From CAXSBR01 sp964252015 (GTDB lineage Bacteria; Actinomycetota; Actinomycetes; Mycobacteriales; Jatrophihabitantaceae), in contig CAXULW010000007.1 in the NCBI GenBank assembly GCA_964252015.1, forward strand, positions 1-64,000: 64,000 nt of DNA. The letters run 5' to 3'. Of the stretch, positions 16,086 to 24,972 are shown one piece after another. Position 1 is the first letter of the stretch; every line of letters begins with the position of its first letter. The notes below the pieces were generated by a model, which searched no databases, was not told the DNA's origin, and saw only the letters and a list, made by a program, of their open reading frames with translations. A program made the position numbers and the translations under genes.

Positions 16086-18008
16086 GTGCTTGGCTACCGT
16101 GCCCAGTTCCAAGTTGCCGAGCGCGCCACTGTGCTCGACGACAGCCTCACCGAGTTCCGCGCCTGGCTAGCAGGCAAGGGTTATGACCCAGAGATACTTG
16201 CCGTCGACGGGAAAGTCGTCGACATTGCCCCCGGCGTTGAGGCATCGGCCTTCATGTTCTCCACCGATGACTTGTCGCATTCTCTTCGAGCGCGAGTGTC
16301 CGAGCGCAAGTCGGAGGGAGCGTGGACGAGTGAACTGACGATCCTGCTGCCCGCAGACCAGCATGCCTCGGCTGAGGTACTCCTCGACATCCACAGCCCG
16401 GCCGACGGCGAGGCGCAGACAATGTCGACCGGTGTCCCGCGTCTGGCGCGGAGCCTGCTCGGCACACTCAATGCCCGAGATTCGACTGCGCGACTCACCG
16501 CCCAGCCGATCATCGTGCGGAGCGAGGACGTTCAGGCGGTCGCCGCCGTCATAAATGACCCCGGTCGGCGCGGGCTGATGTTCGTCGCGGGAAGCGCGGA
16601 TTCGCTTCCGCTTCGAGCGTGGAGCAAGTTGGTTGGCGCGCTTGTGCGCCAGACCACGGGGCTCGCTTCTGCCTATGTCCTCGATCCTGACGCAACCGAA
16701 CGGTTGGCCACTCTGCTAGGGCCAAACCACGCAGTCGCTCCGGGCACGCTACGAACCTTCCTGCCAGGCGTTGAACCTGGGAGCGAGCTAGATGCGCGCC
16801 GGCACCGGATCCTTTCCACAACCCGGATCGTCAACGACCGCAGCCATTGGCTTGCCGCAATCTTGGGTCGCCGCGCACGGGAAAACGCCGTGGAAGCCGA
16901 GTTGCCGGCGCACCTTCGAAGTGTTCTCGACGAGATTGCGGTCCGGGCAGACGATGCGCTCCTCGGCCTTTCGCCTGCCGGGCACAACGCCATTCAATCC
17001 GCGCTGACAACCCCGCAAGCAGACATCCTTGGCGATGCGCCCGTCCGATCGGAGATTGTCGCCGAATCGGACGCAATCGCCGAGGTCGAGGACCCGGAAG
17101 CGATAGATGGGCAGTCGGCCAACCCTGCGTCGCCAACTGCACCCACAACTCCCTCCCACGAAGTCGTTTCTGCGTCCGATGAGGCATACCTGGCCGCGTC
17201 GGCGGTGATGCACGAGATCCTCGGCATTTCTGGACCGTCACCAAGAGACTGGGCTGACCTGGCGGCGCTGGCCCGTGCCGGGCAGAAGCAAGCCGATATT
17301 GCGGCTCGCCTCGACGAGTTGAGAAACGAGGTCAGCCAGGCTGGGCAAGAGCGTCGCAACCTCGCGCGGCGTCTGGAAGACGAGCAGCTCGAGCATGCGG
17401 CAACGTTTGCCACCTTGAGCGACGGCGAGCGGGAGTTGCGGCGACTGCGGGCCCTGCTGTTGCAGACGACGCAGGCCGAGGCGGTGTTCGTTGTCCCAGA
17501 TGGAGCCGCCGAGAGCGATACGCCCGGATCCTTCGTCGAGCTGTTGGCGGACGTGCAGAATCTTCCCGGGATCCAGTTCACCGGTAATGAGTCCAGAGTT
17601 GTTGGGCTGGATGTTCATGACCCGCTTGGGGTGTGGGCGGATAAGACGTGGGAGATCCTGTCCGCACTCTCTGATTACGCCGTGGCATCCATCGAAGGCC
17701 GATGTGACCGTGACATCCACGGCTACCTGCTCAATGTCCCTGACGGGTGCCGCGGCTACTCAGCAAACAAGCACGCCGCGACCGAATCCGAGGACGTGCA
17801 CAAGAACCCGCGATACGCGGAAGCGCGTGTGTTCCCCGTCCCGACGACCGTTGATCCGGATGGCTCCGTCGCAATGATGGGACATTTCAAGATCGCCCAG
17901 TCCGGGCTCATCAGCCCGCGGTTGCATTACTACGACGACGTGACCCGTACCGGCGTTGTCTACATCGGCTACATCGGTCCACACCTGCCGACGAAGCGGA
18001 CCAACTGA
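16086..18008 (+). CDS. Unknown coiled-coil protein partnered with the RNase III-like gene
   Basis: 640 aa from GTG 16086, 3 nt after the upstream stop. Residues 1-300 are a mixed alpha/beta region without a motif I know. Residues 301-360 are an acidic, Pro/Ser/Thr-rich linker. About 400-460 are a coiled coil (ARLDELRNEV, RRLEDEQLEH, ERELRRLRALL). Residues 465-640 form a compact domain ending GHFKIAQSGLISPRLHYYDDVTRTGVVYIGYIGPHLP, whose aromatic beta-rich end could bind ligand or nucleic acid. No nuclease, NTPase or membrane motif is visible. The tight linkage makes a joint function with the dsRBD protein likely. Confidence 0.8.
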   Translation: MLGYRAQFQVAERATVLDDSLTEFRAWLAGKGYDPEILAVDGKVVDIAPGVEASAFMFSTDDLSHSLRARVSERKSEGAWTSELTILLPADQHASAEVLLDIHSPADGEAQTMSTGVPRLARSLLGTLNARDSTARLTAQPIIVRSEDVQAVAAVINDPGRRGLMFVAGSADSLPLRAWSKLVGALVRQTTGLASAYVLDPDATERLATLLGPNHAVAPGTLRTFLPGVEPGSELDARRHRILSTTRIVNDRSHWLAAILGRRARENAVEAELPAHLRSVLDEIAVRADDALLGLSPAGHNAIQSALTTPQADILGDAPVRSEIVAESDAIAEVEDPEAIDGQSANPASPTAPTTPSHEVVSASDEAYLAASAVMHEILGISGPSPRDWADLAALARAGQKQADIAARLDELRNEVSQAGQERRNLARRLEDEQLEHAATFATLSDGERELRRLRALLLQTTQAEAVFVVPDGAAESDTPGSFVELLADVQNLPGIQFTGNESRVVGLDVHDPLGVWADKTWEILSALSDYAVASIEGRCDRDIHGYLLNVPDGCRGYSANKHAATESEDVHKNPRYAEARVFPVPTTVDPDGSVAMMGHFKIAQSGLISPRLHYYDDVTRTGVVYIGYIGPHLPTKRTN

Positions 18009-18190
18009 CAACTCCGTTGCACGTGCTATGGCCGGGCTGCGACGCGATCGGATTCGCTGCCGAGAGCGGGGCCATGTTTTGGCCGGGCGTGCACAGGCGG
18101 GTTCGGGCGTCTTGCAGTTCGAAGTGTCGTGCCTGCGCAGATTTTCGCAAAGCATCGCGAGACAGGGTTTCCAGCGCCCGGCGCCGATAG

Positions 18191-21100
18191 CTACTCAAAT
18201 TCGGCAGAGTCGAATTTGAGAGTTCTAGCGTTCTCGGAGACGGTACGCACCTGTTGCTCGCTAAAGCCGGCAACGGAACTGGCTTCGACATCCAGGGTGA
18301 TCGTAATCTTCGCGCCCTGCGCCAGATGTGTAAGCACCTCGGCGTTGAGTCTTGCCAGCTCGCCGGCGTAGCTATCTGCGGTGATCTTCTTGGAGCCGAA
18401 GAATCTTTTCTTCAGCACTGGACCTGTGGCCTTCGGATCCAGTGCAGGTGCCTCCGTCTCTGCTCCGAGGGTGCTGGCGGCGCCTTCAAGCTGGGAGGTG
18501 GTTGTGCCGGCCGCCGCCGCCCTGTCCGCCGCATCCTGCGTCTCGGCCAGCCCAGGCTGCACGAGAAGGGTTGTGTCGATGACTGTCGCGGGCGTGTCCT
18601 GCGGAACGGCCAGACCTCGATAGCGGTGCGTCGACACGTCGAAGGACACCGCGACAGCAAAGCCGTCCTGAATCCACGCAAAGTCCTGAGTGGCTTTGAT
18701 GCCGTCCTCAAGCACGGTGCGGTCACGAAGCCGCGGCATGTAGGGGTACTTGGTAAAGAGCTCCCAAAGGTCCTTGACGGACACGTGACCCGATGCCCAT
18801 ACGGCCGGGACTTTCTGGTCGAGCTGGGTACGGATGGCTGAGGGCGCGATCTGCGTGACGAGCCGACCTTCATTGCCGAGTTTCTTGCTGACACGGTCGG
18901 CGTAGGAGGCAGCTTGTCCGTCGGCTTTCGTCACATCGATCAAGAACGGCTGCGCCGGATCAGGCTGCGTCGGCACCAGCACCCACTGATAGGCCAGTGC
19001 GAGGCGGTCGTTGAGGGTCTGTTCATGTTTAGCCCTCTGGTCGGTCGCCTGCTGTTCCTGGTTGGGGGTCAGATCCAACTCGTGTTTGGCGTCGAGCACG
19101 GCCTTCCAGCCGAGATACTGCCGGGCTGCCTGCTGTACCTCGGTCAAACGCTCGACGTCACCAGCAAGGAAGACCAGCATGTTACGGTTCTGTCGATTTG
19201 CCGTTCCTCGGCTTTCCGTAGCGCGCTGCGCGAGGTTCCGCGCGGCAGATTCTTTGCCTTTGGTGTACGGAGCTTTGGGGTGGACGATCACCAGCGTCGC
19301 TTCGTCGACGTCCGCGATGTCGGAGGTGTCGTCAGGGGCCACAACGATGCGAGCGAACGCGCCGCGGTGGGATTGTTGCTTCTGCAGCCGAGTGACGACC
19401 TCGAGCCACACATCCTCGATCTGCAGCGCGTCGCCTTGGTCCTTCGCCCGACGGGTGATGTTGGCCTGGGTGTCGTACCAGAGCTTGCCACCGGAGGAGT
19501 AAAAGTAGGTCGCGCGATCCGCGAGGCGATTCAACGCGGAGTGGAAGTTGCCAATCGTGTCGCCGGGCATCGCGGTGCCGAGGAATACTCGCTGAGTCTC
19601 GATACCCTTGTGTGCTGTGCCAATGGTCGGCGCGGCGCCGAAGAACACTGTGCGGGCCAGGCGACGCGTGATCGAACGAGCTCCGTACAACGGGGTCTCG
19701 GTGTCGATGCGCACAGGCTCAGAACCGTCGCCGTCGACGTCGGCGTCGATGATCGCCTTCCACTGATCTTGTAGATATTGAGTGAGCTCGGAGTTCACCT
19801 TCGCCGCATTGAGCGGAATCGAGCCGGGCAGAATCAACGGCGCCTGATCCCCGCCGACCCAGAGGGCATGGATGACTTCGTTCATCAGCCTCAGCACGCC
19901 ACGGGTGCGCTGGAACCGTTCCAGCGTCGACCACTCCTGGTACAGCCGGTCGAACAGTTCTGGGTGGATCGGGTAGGTGGCGCGGATGCGGTCGACGTAA
20001 TTTAGATCGCGGGCTTCGAGCGGGAATTGGTCAGAGTGCTTCTGGTAAAGCTGCCCGAAGGCCTCGGCCGTCTGCTTGATCGCGGCCAAGGCGGCCGCGT
20101 CCGGCTCTACGAACAGCCTGCGCTTGACGATGTGGTAGGCCTCGTCCGAGGACGCGGGGCGCCACTGGTCAGCGACGCGGCGCACCACGTTCTGCAGCCG
20201 CTTCAGCGCCTCGAGCCCGAACGCGCCGCCAACCTCTTCCGCCGAACCGGGCGTGGAGTCGTCGGCGTTGTCGCTGGCTGGGATCGAGATGGCCAGCAGT
20301 ACCCCGGGGGTGCCTTTTACCGCCTCGGTCAGCGACTGGGCGAAGGTGAATTGGGTGTCGAAGGTTCCGCCTGCTATACCTTCGCGGTTGTAGAGCTGCC
20401 GTGCATAGGCGACCCACTCGTCGACCAGGATCACTGCCGGCGCATGATCCGCGAGCAAAGAGTGCAGGTCCACGCCCGGGTTGGTGCCAGCCTGATCGGC
20501 CTCGGCGATCCGTGCGTAGGCCGCTGCGCCACCGAGCTGCCAGGCAAGTTCGCCCCAGATCGTGTTGACCCTTGTGCCATCCGGCTTCGTAGAGCCAGTG
20601 GGAGCGAGGTGGTTGCCGACGACCGCGACCCTCCGGATGCCCGCGGGCAGCTCCGAGTAGCCGACCTTCTGCAGCAGCTCCTGGGTCTCTTGCCCGAAGT
20701 CACCGAGCGGGCGGCCTGCGGCCAGATGCCAGAGCGCGAGCATCGAGTGCGTCTTGCCGCCACCGAAGTTGGTCTGCAGGTTGATCACGGGCGACGCGTT
20801 GTCGTCCTTCGAGAATCGCCGAGCCGCCCGTTCGATGAGATCGCGCAGGCCTTCAGTCAGGTAGGTGCGTGCGAAGAATTGCACTGGATCGCTGTAGTCA
20901 CGATCCTGGTTCACGTCATTGCTGGCGACCTTGTACAGATCGGCAGCGAACTCGGCGGCATGGAAGTTGCCGGTAGCGACGTCCTCGTGGGGCTGCAGCA
21001 CCTCACGCCAGGGCTTGAGCGCCTCGGACCCGGTCTGCACCACCGCGTTCTTGATAGCCTTCTTGTCATCCTTCTCCGCCGTCACCCGACGCAGGTTCAG

Positions 21101-21529
21101 ACGGATCGCCGCGACCTCGATCGCTACGTTCGCTGCAGCGATCGCGCCGAGCAGACGCTCCGCGGTGTCGAGCGCACGATAGGCGTCGTCGTCGCTGAAC
21201 GACGCGTTGTGGGCCCACTGGTTGCGGACCTCGCGGAGCTCGCCGGCCCAGTTCCGCTGTGCCGGGCTGAGGTGTCCGTCGAAAGGAAACCAGCCCTTCT
21301 TCAGCTGGTTCGGGATGTTCTCGGTCAAGATACGAAGCTGCACCTGCGGATCGAGCGGCTCGTACGCCTTTCCGGCGATCCCCTTCTCCGAGTCCCGCAG
21401 GGCAACCAGCGATGTCCACGATGCGCCGTCAGGAAGCTCGGGCCCCAGCACTCGGGCAAGGAAGGAGTCGAGGGCAGGGGCGACCAGCTCGAACATCTGC
21501 CCGATCCGGTCGCGATTGCTCAATGCCAC
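18191..21529 (-). CDS. DUF499 ATPase with N-terminal Swt1-type HEPN (BrxC/PglY-like)
   Basis: 1112 aa from GTG 21529 (GGAGG 7 nt upstream). The N-terminal domain has R102-N-Q-W-A-H107, the RNxWAH form of Swt1-like HEPN. The ATPase follows: TNFGGGKTHSML (about 253-264) as Walker A, AVILVDEWVAYAR as Walker B (about 365-377). GGGKTH is characteristic of DUF499 ATPases, the group that includes BrxC/PglY of BREX. The Pro/Ala-rich region near residue 980 precedes a lysine-rich C-terminal domain. Last gene of the minus-strand block, 67 nt after the DUF1156 methylase. Role: probably the ATPase hub of an anti-phage complex. Confidence 0.85.
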   Translation of the reverse strand: MALSNRDRIGQMFELVAPALDSFLARVLGPELPDGASWTSLVALRDSEKGIAGKAYEPLDPQVQLRILTENIPNQLKKGWFPFDGHLSPAQRNWAGELREVRNQWAHNASFSDDDAYRALDTAERLLGAIAAANVAIEVAAIRLNLRRVTAEKDDKKAIKNAVVQTGSEALKPWREVLQPHEDVATGNFHAAEFAADLYKVASNDVNQDRDYSDPVQFFARTYLTEGLRDLIERAARRFSKDDNASPVINLQTNFGGGKTHSMLALWHLAAGRPLGDFGQETQELLQKVGYSELPAGIRRVAVVGNHLAPTGSTKPDGTRVNTIWGELAWQLGGAAAYARIAEADQAGTNPGVDLHSLLADHAPAVILVDEWVAYARQLYNREGIAGGTFDTQFTFAQSLTEAVKGTPGVLLAISIPASDNADDSTPGSAEEVGGAFGLEALKRLQNVVRRVADQWRPASSDEAYHIVKRRLFVEPDAAALAAIKQTAEAFGQLYQKHSDQFPLEARDLNYVDRIRATYPIHPELFDRLYQEWSTLERFQRTRGVLRLMNEVIHALWVGGDQAPLILPGSIPLNAAKVNSELTQYLQDQWKAIIDADVDGDGSEPVRIDTETPLYGARSITRRLARTVFFGAAPTIGTAHKGIETQRVFLGTAMPGDTIGNFHSALNRLADRATYFYSSGGKLWYDTQANITRRAKDQGDALQIEDVWLEVVTRLQKQQSHRGAFARIVVAPDDTSDIADVDEATLVIVHPKAPYTKGKESAARNLAQRATESRGTANRQNRNMLVFLAGDVERLTEVQQAARQYLGWKAVLDAKHELDLTPNQEQQATDQRAKHEQTLNDRLALAYQWVLVPTQPDPAQPFLIDVTKADGQAASYADRVSKKLGNEGRLVTQIAPSAIRTQLDQKVPAVWASGHVSVKDLWELFTKYPYMPRLRDRTVLEDGIKATQDFAWIQDGFAVAVSFDVSTHRYRGLAVPQDTPATVIDTTLLVQPGLAETQDAADRAAAAGTTTSQLEGAASTLGAETEAPALDPKATGPVLKKRFFGSKKITADSYAGELARLNAEVLTHLAQGAKITITLDVEASSVAGFSEQQVRTVSENARTLKFDSAEFE
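18194..18220 (-). terminator. Perfect 10-bp hairpin ending at the DUF499 stop codon
   Basis: CTCAAATTCG (18194-18203) and CGAATTTGAG (18211-18220) form a perfect inverted repeat with a 7-nt loop. The hairpin lies inside the last codons of the DUF499 gene and its outer edge touches the TAG (18191-18193). It sits between two convergent operons, so it could end transcription or protect the 3' end. There is no T-run. Confidence 0.35.
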
Positions 21530-21596
21530 GAGTCTGCCTCCATTTGCGTGATCCAAAACTAGCGGCGTCGGACGACAAGTCCAGTGCCGTCCCCTC

Positions 21597-24362
21597 TCAG
21601 CTAGGGAAGTCGAAGCCGTCTTGCATGGCCGTAGGCTTTGCCGCGGCGGCGGCTCGGGCAGCCATGTGGACATCGGTCCAAGCGGTCACCAGCTGGTTAA
21701 AGCTGATCGCCTCCTTGGTCCACTTGTTGTCCTCGCTGACGCGGAACAGCAGGTGAGCCAGCTCCGGCAGCAGGTCCGGGTGCACAGCGCCGTCGGCTCG
21801 GCTGCCCGCTCGCGCCAGGAACGCGCCAGCCGCGTCGACGCCGTCGGCTTCAAGCAACCGGATCAGGTGGTGCAGCCCCTCCCAGTCGCTGGTCGCGTCG
21901 TCGCGAAGCACGTCGTAGCTTTCGCCCAGGTCGGGCGGGCGATACAGCCGCACCTTTCCGGCCGCGCTGTGCAGTACACCCTGGCGCTTGAGGGTGTCCA
22001 CCGCGATCCCGCGAGCGTTTCCCAGCAGCTCGGCGTCGCCGTACTTACCCTCGCTATAGCCGTGCTGTCGGAACCACGCGATGCAGAACCGCGTTGCCCC
22101 GTCGAAGTCGCTCTCCTGTTCGCTCAGCACCTCATCGAGCGCCTCGTTAATGCGCGCTAGTGCCGAACGAACGCTCATCTGCGACCCATCGAACTCCCGT
22201 ACGGCCGAATAACGCGAGAACACTGCCATCCCGGGCCCGATCGCCGCCTGCGGCAGGTCAACCGGAGCGATGCCGCCAGCTTGCAGCTTCTCCAGCGCGT
22301 CCCCAAGTTCGGCCTTGAGCGCCGCAATGAAGCCCGGACGGTCAGTGGTGGGCGCAGAATTGAGTCGTGGACGAAGCGCAAGTACGATTGACGAAGCTAA
22401 TGCGTTCATCCCGCTTGCCATCATGCGGTTCGCCATTTCACTGCGCAACGGCCATGTGGCGGTGATCTGCCAGCCGTTCCTCACCATACCATCGAGCAGT
22501 GTCTCCCATCCCGAAGACGCCGCTCCGTCCTCGTCAGAATCCGATTGTTTGAAGGCATAATAAACCGCGATTGGGTAGCCGTCCGCAGCGGACTCGCGTG
22601 CACGCTTGAAGACCTCCCGGAATCCGTTCTCAAAAAACTGTTTAGCCCCTTCGGCACCATCGTGTCGGTACGCGTTAGCAACCAACTCTTCAGCTTTTGG
22701 CACAAGGACCGTGGCGAAATTCGATGGCAGAATGTCCTTCAAAGTGCGTCGTTGCCAGACATAGAAAAAATCAGACAGATCTGAGTACCCGATGTTGTCA
22801 TAGTACGGCGGGTCGGTGCTGATAAGTGCACCCGCGTAGTCGCGCGTCGAAGCATCGGCCTGGCGGACCTGGCCGATCGGCCCGTCAACGTCAGGAATCG
22901 CCTTGACCAGGTTACTAAGACTCACCTCGAACGATCCGGCGGCTTTGCCGAACGGCGGCGCCTCTGCGAAGTCCCATAGCATTGGGATCGCTTGCCGGGT
23001 AAAAAGATGACGCACCTGGGTCTTTGTGTTCTCCCACCCGCACAATGAGTTGCTAATGTCCGCGAGACGGCTAACCCCCAGCCCTAAGTACACCGCCACG
23101 GCGTCGGCGTAGCCAGCTCCATCGGTGCCGCCGCCGTCAAGCCGAACGCCTTCGGATGCGCCTGCAATACGCGCGTCGGCGAGCACTTTCCCGCGCGCCT
23201 CGCCCACTAGGTCGCTGAAGGTGGTAAGAGTAACGAGTTGCCGGTTCGTGAAGAGATCCGAGAACTCGGTTAGTCCATAGGTCCGCGCCTTCAGGTCCCG
23301 CGGATAATAGCCGAGCGAGCCTGACACCGAGTCATGCGGAGCGCTAACCTGCGCCGCCTGGACCTGCTCGTCGTTAGGTGGAAGATATAACCGACGTCGG
23401 TTCTCTTCTGCGACAACCGCCATCATCTGATGGCCGATGCGTTTGGCTCTGCCTTGCACCCGAATATAGGTGAGTGACACTGCCGCGCCACATGCTACAC
23501 AGACCGCGCCCGTTCTGGCCACTGTGCCATCGGCCGTCGCCATTGGCGCCGTAGCTGAGTCGTTGCAGATATCAAAGCGCACGGCGCCACTGACTACGAC
23601 AGGAATAACGTAGGACTCGTGCCCGCGCTTTTTGCTAAGCCACCACGAGCGCACCAGCGGCATTTGAATTCCGCAGGCAGGATTGGGGCAGGTCACAGTG
23701 CGTGCCCAGATCCAGGCCACGACGTTCTTTCCGTCAGCCTTCGGATAGATGTGTCCGATGCGCTTTTCCGCCTCGTCGCGCATCCAGGCGCCGTAGCGTC
23801 TTACGTCCTCGGCGAGTCCGTCGACACCTTTCCACTCAAGCCGCTGTTCAACAGCACCTGGGAAAACAGGCGGACGGCCGCGAAATTTTGGTGGGAACTC
23901 GATCAGCGCCTTATTGATCAGCACTGAGACCGGGTTCAGATCGGAAGCGTGAGCCTCCAATCCGAGACGCTGCGCTTCCAATGGGATTGTGCCGCCCCCG
24001 GCGAACGGATCGAGGATCGGCGGTGGGTTTCCGTCGGTAGACTTGAAAATCTCGGCGCGGGCCTCGGCGAGCAGCTTCTCGTCGCGGATGTTTTCCCAGA
24101 CGACGAGCCGCTCGATCAGGCGGTGGAGCCGCTCCCGTTCGATCGTTTGCGCTTCCTCCGTAGGAAACTCATTCGGATGCGAGGAGGGGTCATCGACGAG
24201 CTGAGCGAAGAGCACCGCGCGGGCGGCTGCCAGTGGGCGGCGGGCCCACCAGAGATGCAAGGTTGACGGATGTCCGTGCCGGATGGACTTCTCTCGGGCT
24301 GACTCGCGGTTGATGACCTCTAGCGGCAGCGCCACCTCGATCAGTTTCCGCTTCTGCACCAC
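21597..24362 (-). CDS. DUF1156 adenine-specific DNA methyltransferase (PglXI-like)
   Basis: 921 aa. The DUF1156 opening is present (LPLEVINRESAREKSIRHGHPSTLHLWWARRPLAAARAV), then SAM motif LDPFAGGGTIPLEA (118-130), a zinc-like pair CPNPAC / CVAC (225-290), and catalytic motif IV TDPPYYDNIGYSD (516-528). This is the COG1743 type associated with type 3 BREX. It should methylate adenine in host DNA for self-recognition. GTG start has GGAGG 9 nt upstream. It lies between the DUF1643-like and DUF499 genes. Confidence 0.9.
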   Translation of the reverse strand: MVQKRKLIEVALPLEVINRESAREKSIRHGHPSTLHLWWARRPLAAARAVLFAQLVDDPSSHPNEFPTEEAQTIERERLHRLIERLVVWENIRDEKLLAEARAEIFKSTDGNPPPILDPFAGGGTIPLEAQRLGLEAHASDLNPVSVLINKALIEFPPKFRGRPPVFPGAVEQRLEWKGVDGLAEDVRRYGAWMRDEAEKRIGHIYPKADGKNVVAWIWARTVTCPNPACGIQMPLVRSWWLSKKRGHESYVIPVVVSGAVRFDICNDSATAPMATADGTVARTGAVCVACGAAVSLTYIRVQGRAKRIGHQMMAVVAEENRRRLYLPPNDEQVQAAQVSAPHDSVSGSLGYYPRDLKARTYGLTEFSDLFTNRQLVTLTTFSDLVGEARGKVLADARIAGASEGVRLDGGGTDGAGYADAVAVYLGLGVSRLADISNSLCGWENTKTQVRHLFTRQAIPMLWDFAEAPPFGKAAGSFEVSLSNLVKAIPDVDGPIGQVRQADASTRDYAGALISTDPPYYDNIGYSDLSDFFYVWQRRTLKDILPSNFATVLVPKAEELVANAYRHDGAEGAKQFFENGFREVFKRARESAADGYPIAVYYAFKQSDSDEDGAASSGWETLLDGMVRNGWQITATWPLRSEMANRMMASGMNALASSIVLALRPRLNSAPTTDRPGFIAALKAELGDALEKLQAGGIAPVDLPQAAIGPGMAVFSRYSAVREFDGSQMSVRSALARINEALDEVLSEQESDFDGATRFCIAWFRQHGYSEGKYGDAELLGNARGIAVDTLKRQGVLHSAAGKVRLYRPPDLGESYDVLRDDATSDWEGLHHLIRLLEADGVDAAGAFLARAGSRADGAVHPDLLPELAHLLFRVSEDNKWTKEAISFNQLVTAWTDVHMAARAAAAAKPTAMQDGFDFPS

Positions 24363-24414
24363 GCTGTTCGTCCTCCGCTCGGCAAACCACCGCGTATAGC
24401 GGCCGAGGTTGACC

Positions 24415-24897
24415 CTAGTCGTGTATCAATGGCACGGGCGTGATCGAACCGTCGGCAGGCCGAAGGCTCATCGCTAGTGCGTCTCTGAACATGACTTCAG
24501 GAAAGGCGCGGCACGTCCACCGCTGCCACCGCGACGGATGTCGAGGGCCGTCGCCTACCCACCACGTCGGGAGCTCCCGGTCGGAGACTGCTGTCCTCAG
24601 CCACGTGACCTGGCCGTGAAAGTGGAGCCGAGCCGCGCCGGTCGGGGGCCGCGTGCCGTAGGCGAAAAGCACGCCTGTCGCGCGCTCCACGTGAGACGAC
24701 AGACTGTGTCGAGCAGTTACCCAACCCTCTTCGGAGGCACCGAGTGAGGCGATATCGTCCGTTGAACGGGTCGCGATGTCAAACAGATTGGCCGTCGCGT
24801 GCTCTTCGAATCCAAGCGCCGCAGCAGCGAGCGCAATTCGCGCCAACGTCCGATTGCCACTAGTTAGCGGTGGGCTCGCAAGTACAGCCAGAAGCAC
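24415..24897 (-). CDS. DUF1643-like protein within the BREX-like block
   Basis: 160 aa. LASPPLTSGNRTLARIALAAAALGFEEHATANLFDIATRSTDDIASLGAS resembles DUF1643, in which a small N-terminal strand, a TxxR segment and NLF are followed by GVLFAYGT. DUF1643 proteins have no proven reaction. It is enclosed in the same-strand block between helicase and methylase, so a helper role is likely. The family call is from memory and tentative. GTG 24897 lacks a strong ribosome site. Confidence 0.55.
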   Translation of the reverse strand: MLLAVLASPPLTSGNRTLARIALAAAALGFEEHATANLFDIATRSTDDIASLGASEEGWVTARHSLSSHVERATGVLFAYGTRPPTGAARLHFHGQVTWLRTAVSDRELPTWWVGDGPRHPSRWQRWTCRAFPEVMFRDALAMSLRPADGSITPVPLIHD

Positions 24898-24972
24898 GGC
24901 GTCAGGCTAGCTGGTCCCGGAACATACCGATCGCGCCGTACCCCGAGTGATGGGCGTGTCCGGCGTCTGCTT

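Noticed and set aside
20027..21562. Long open frame on the plus strand opposite the DUF499 gene
   Set aside because: The translation is arginine/leucine/glycine-biased without any domain, while the minus strand has a clear HEPN and P-loop ATPase.
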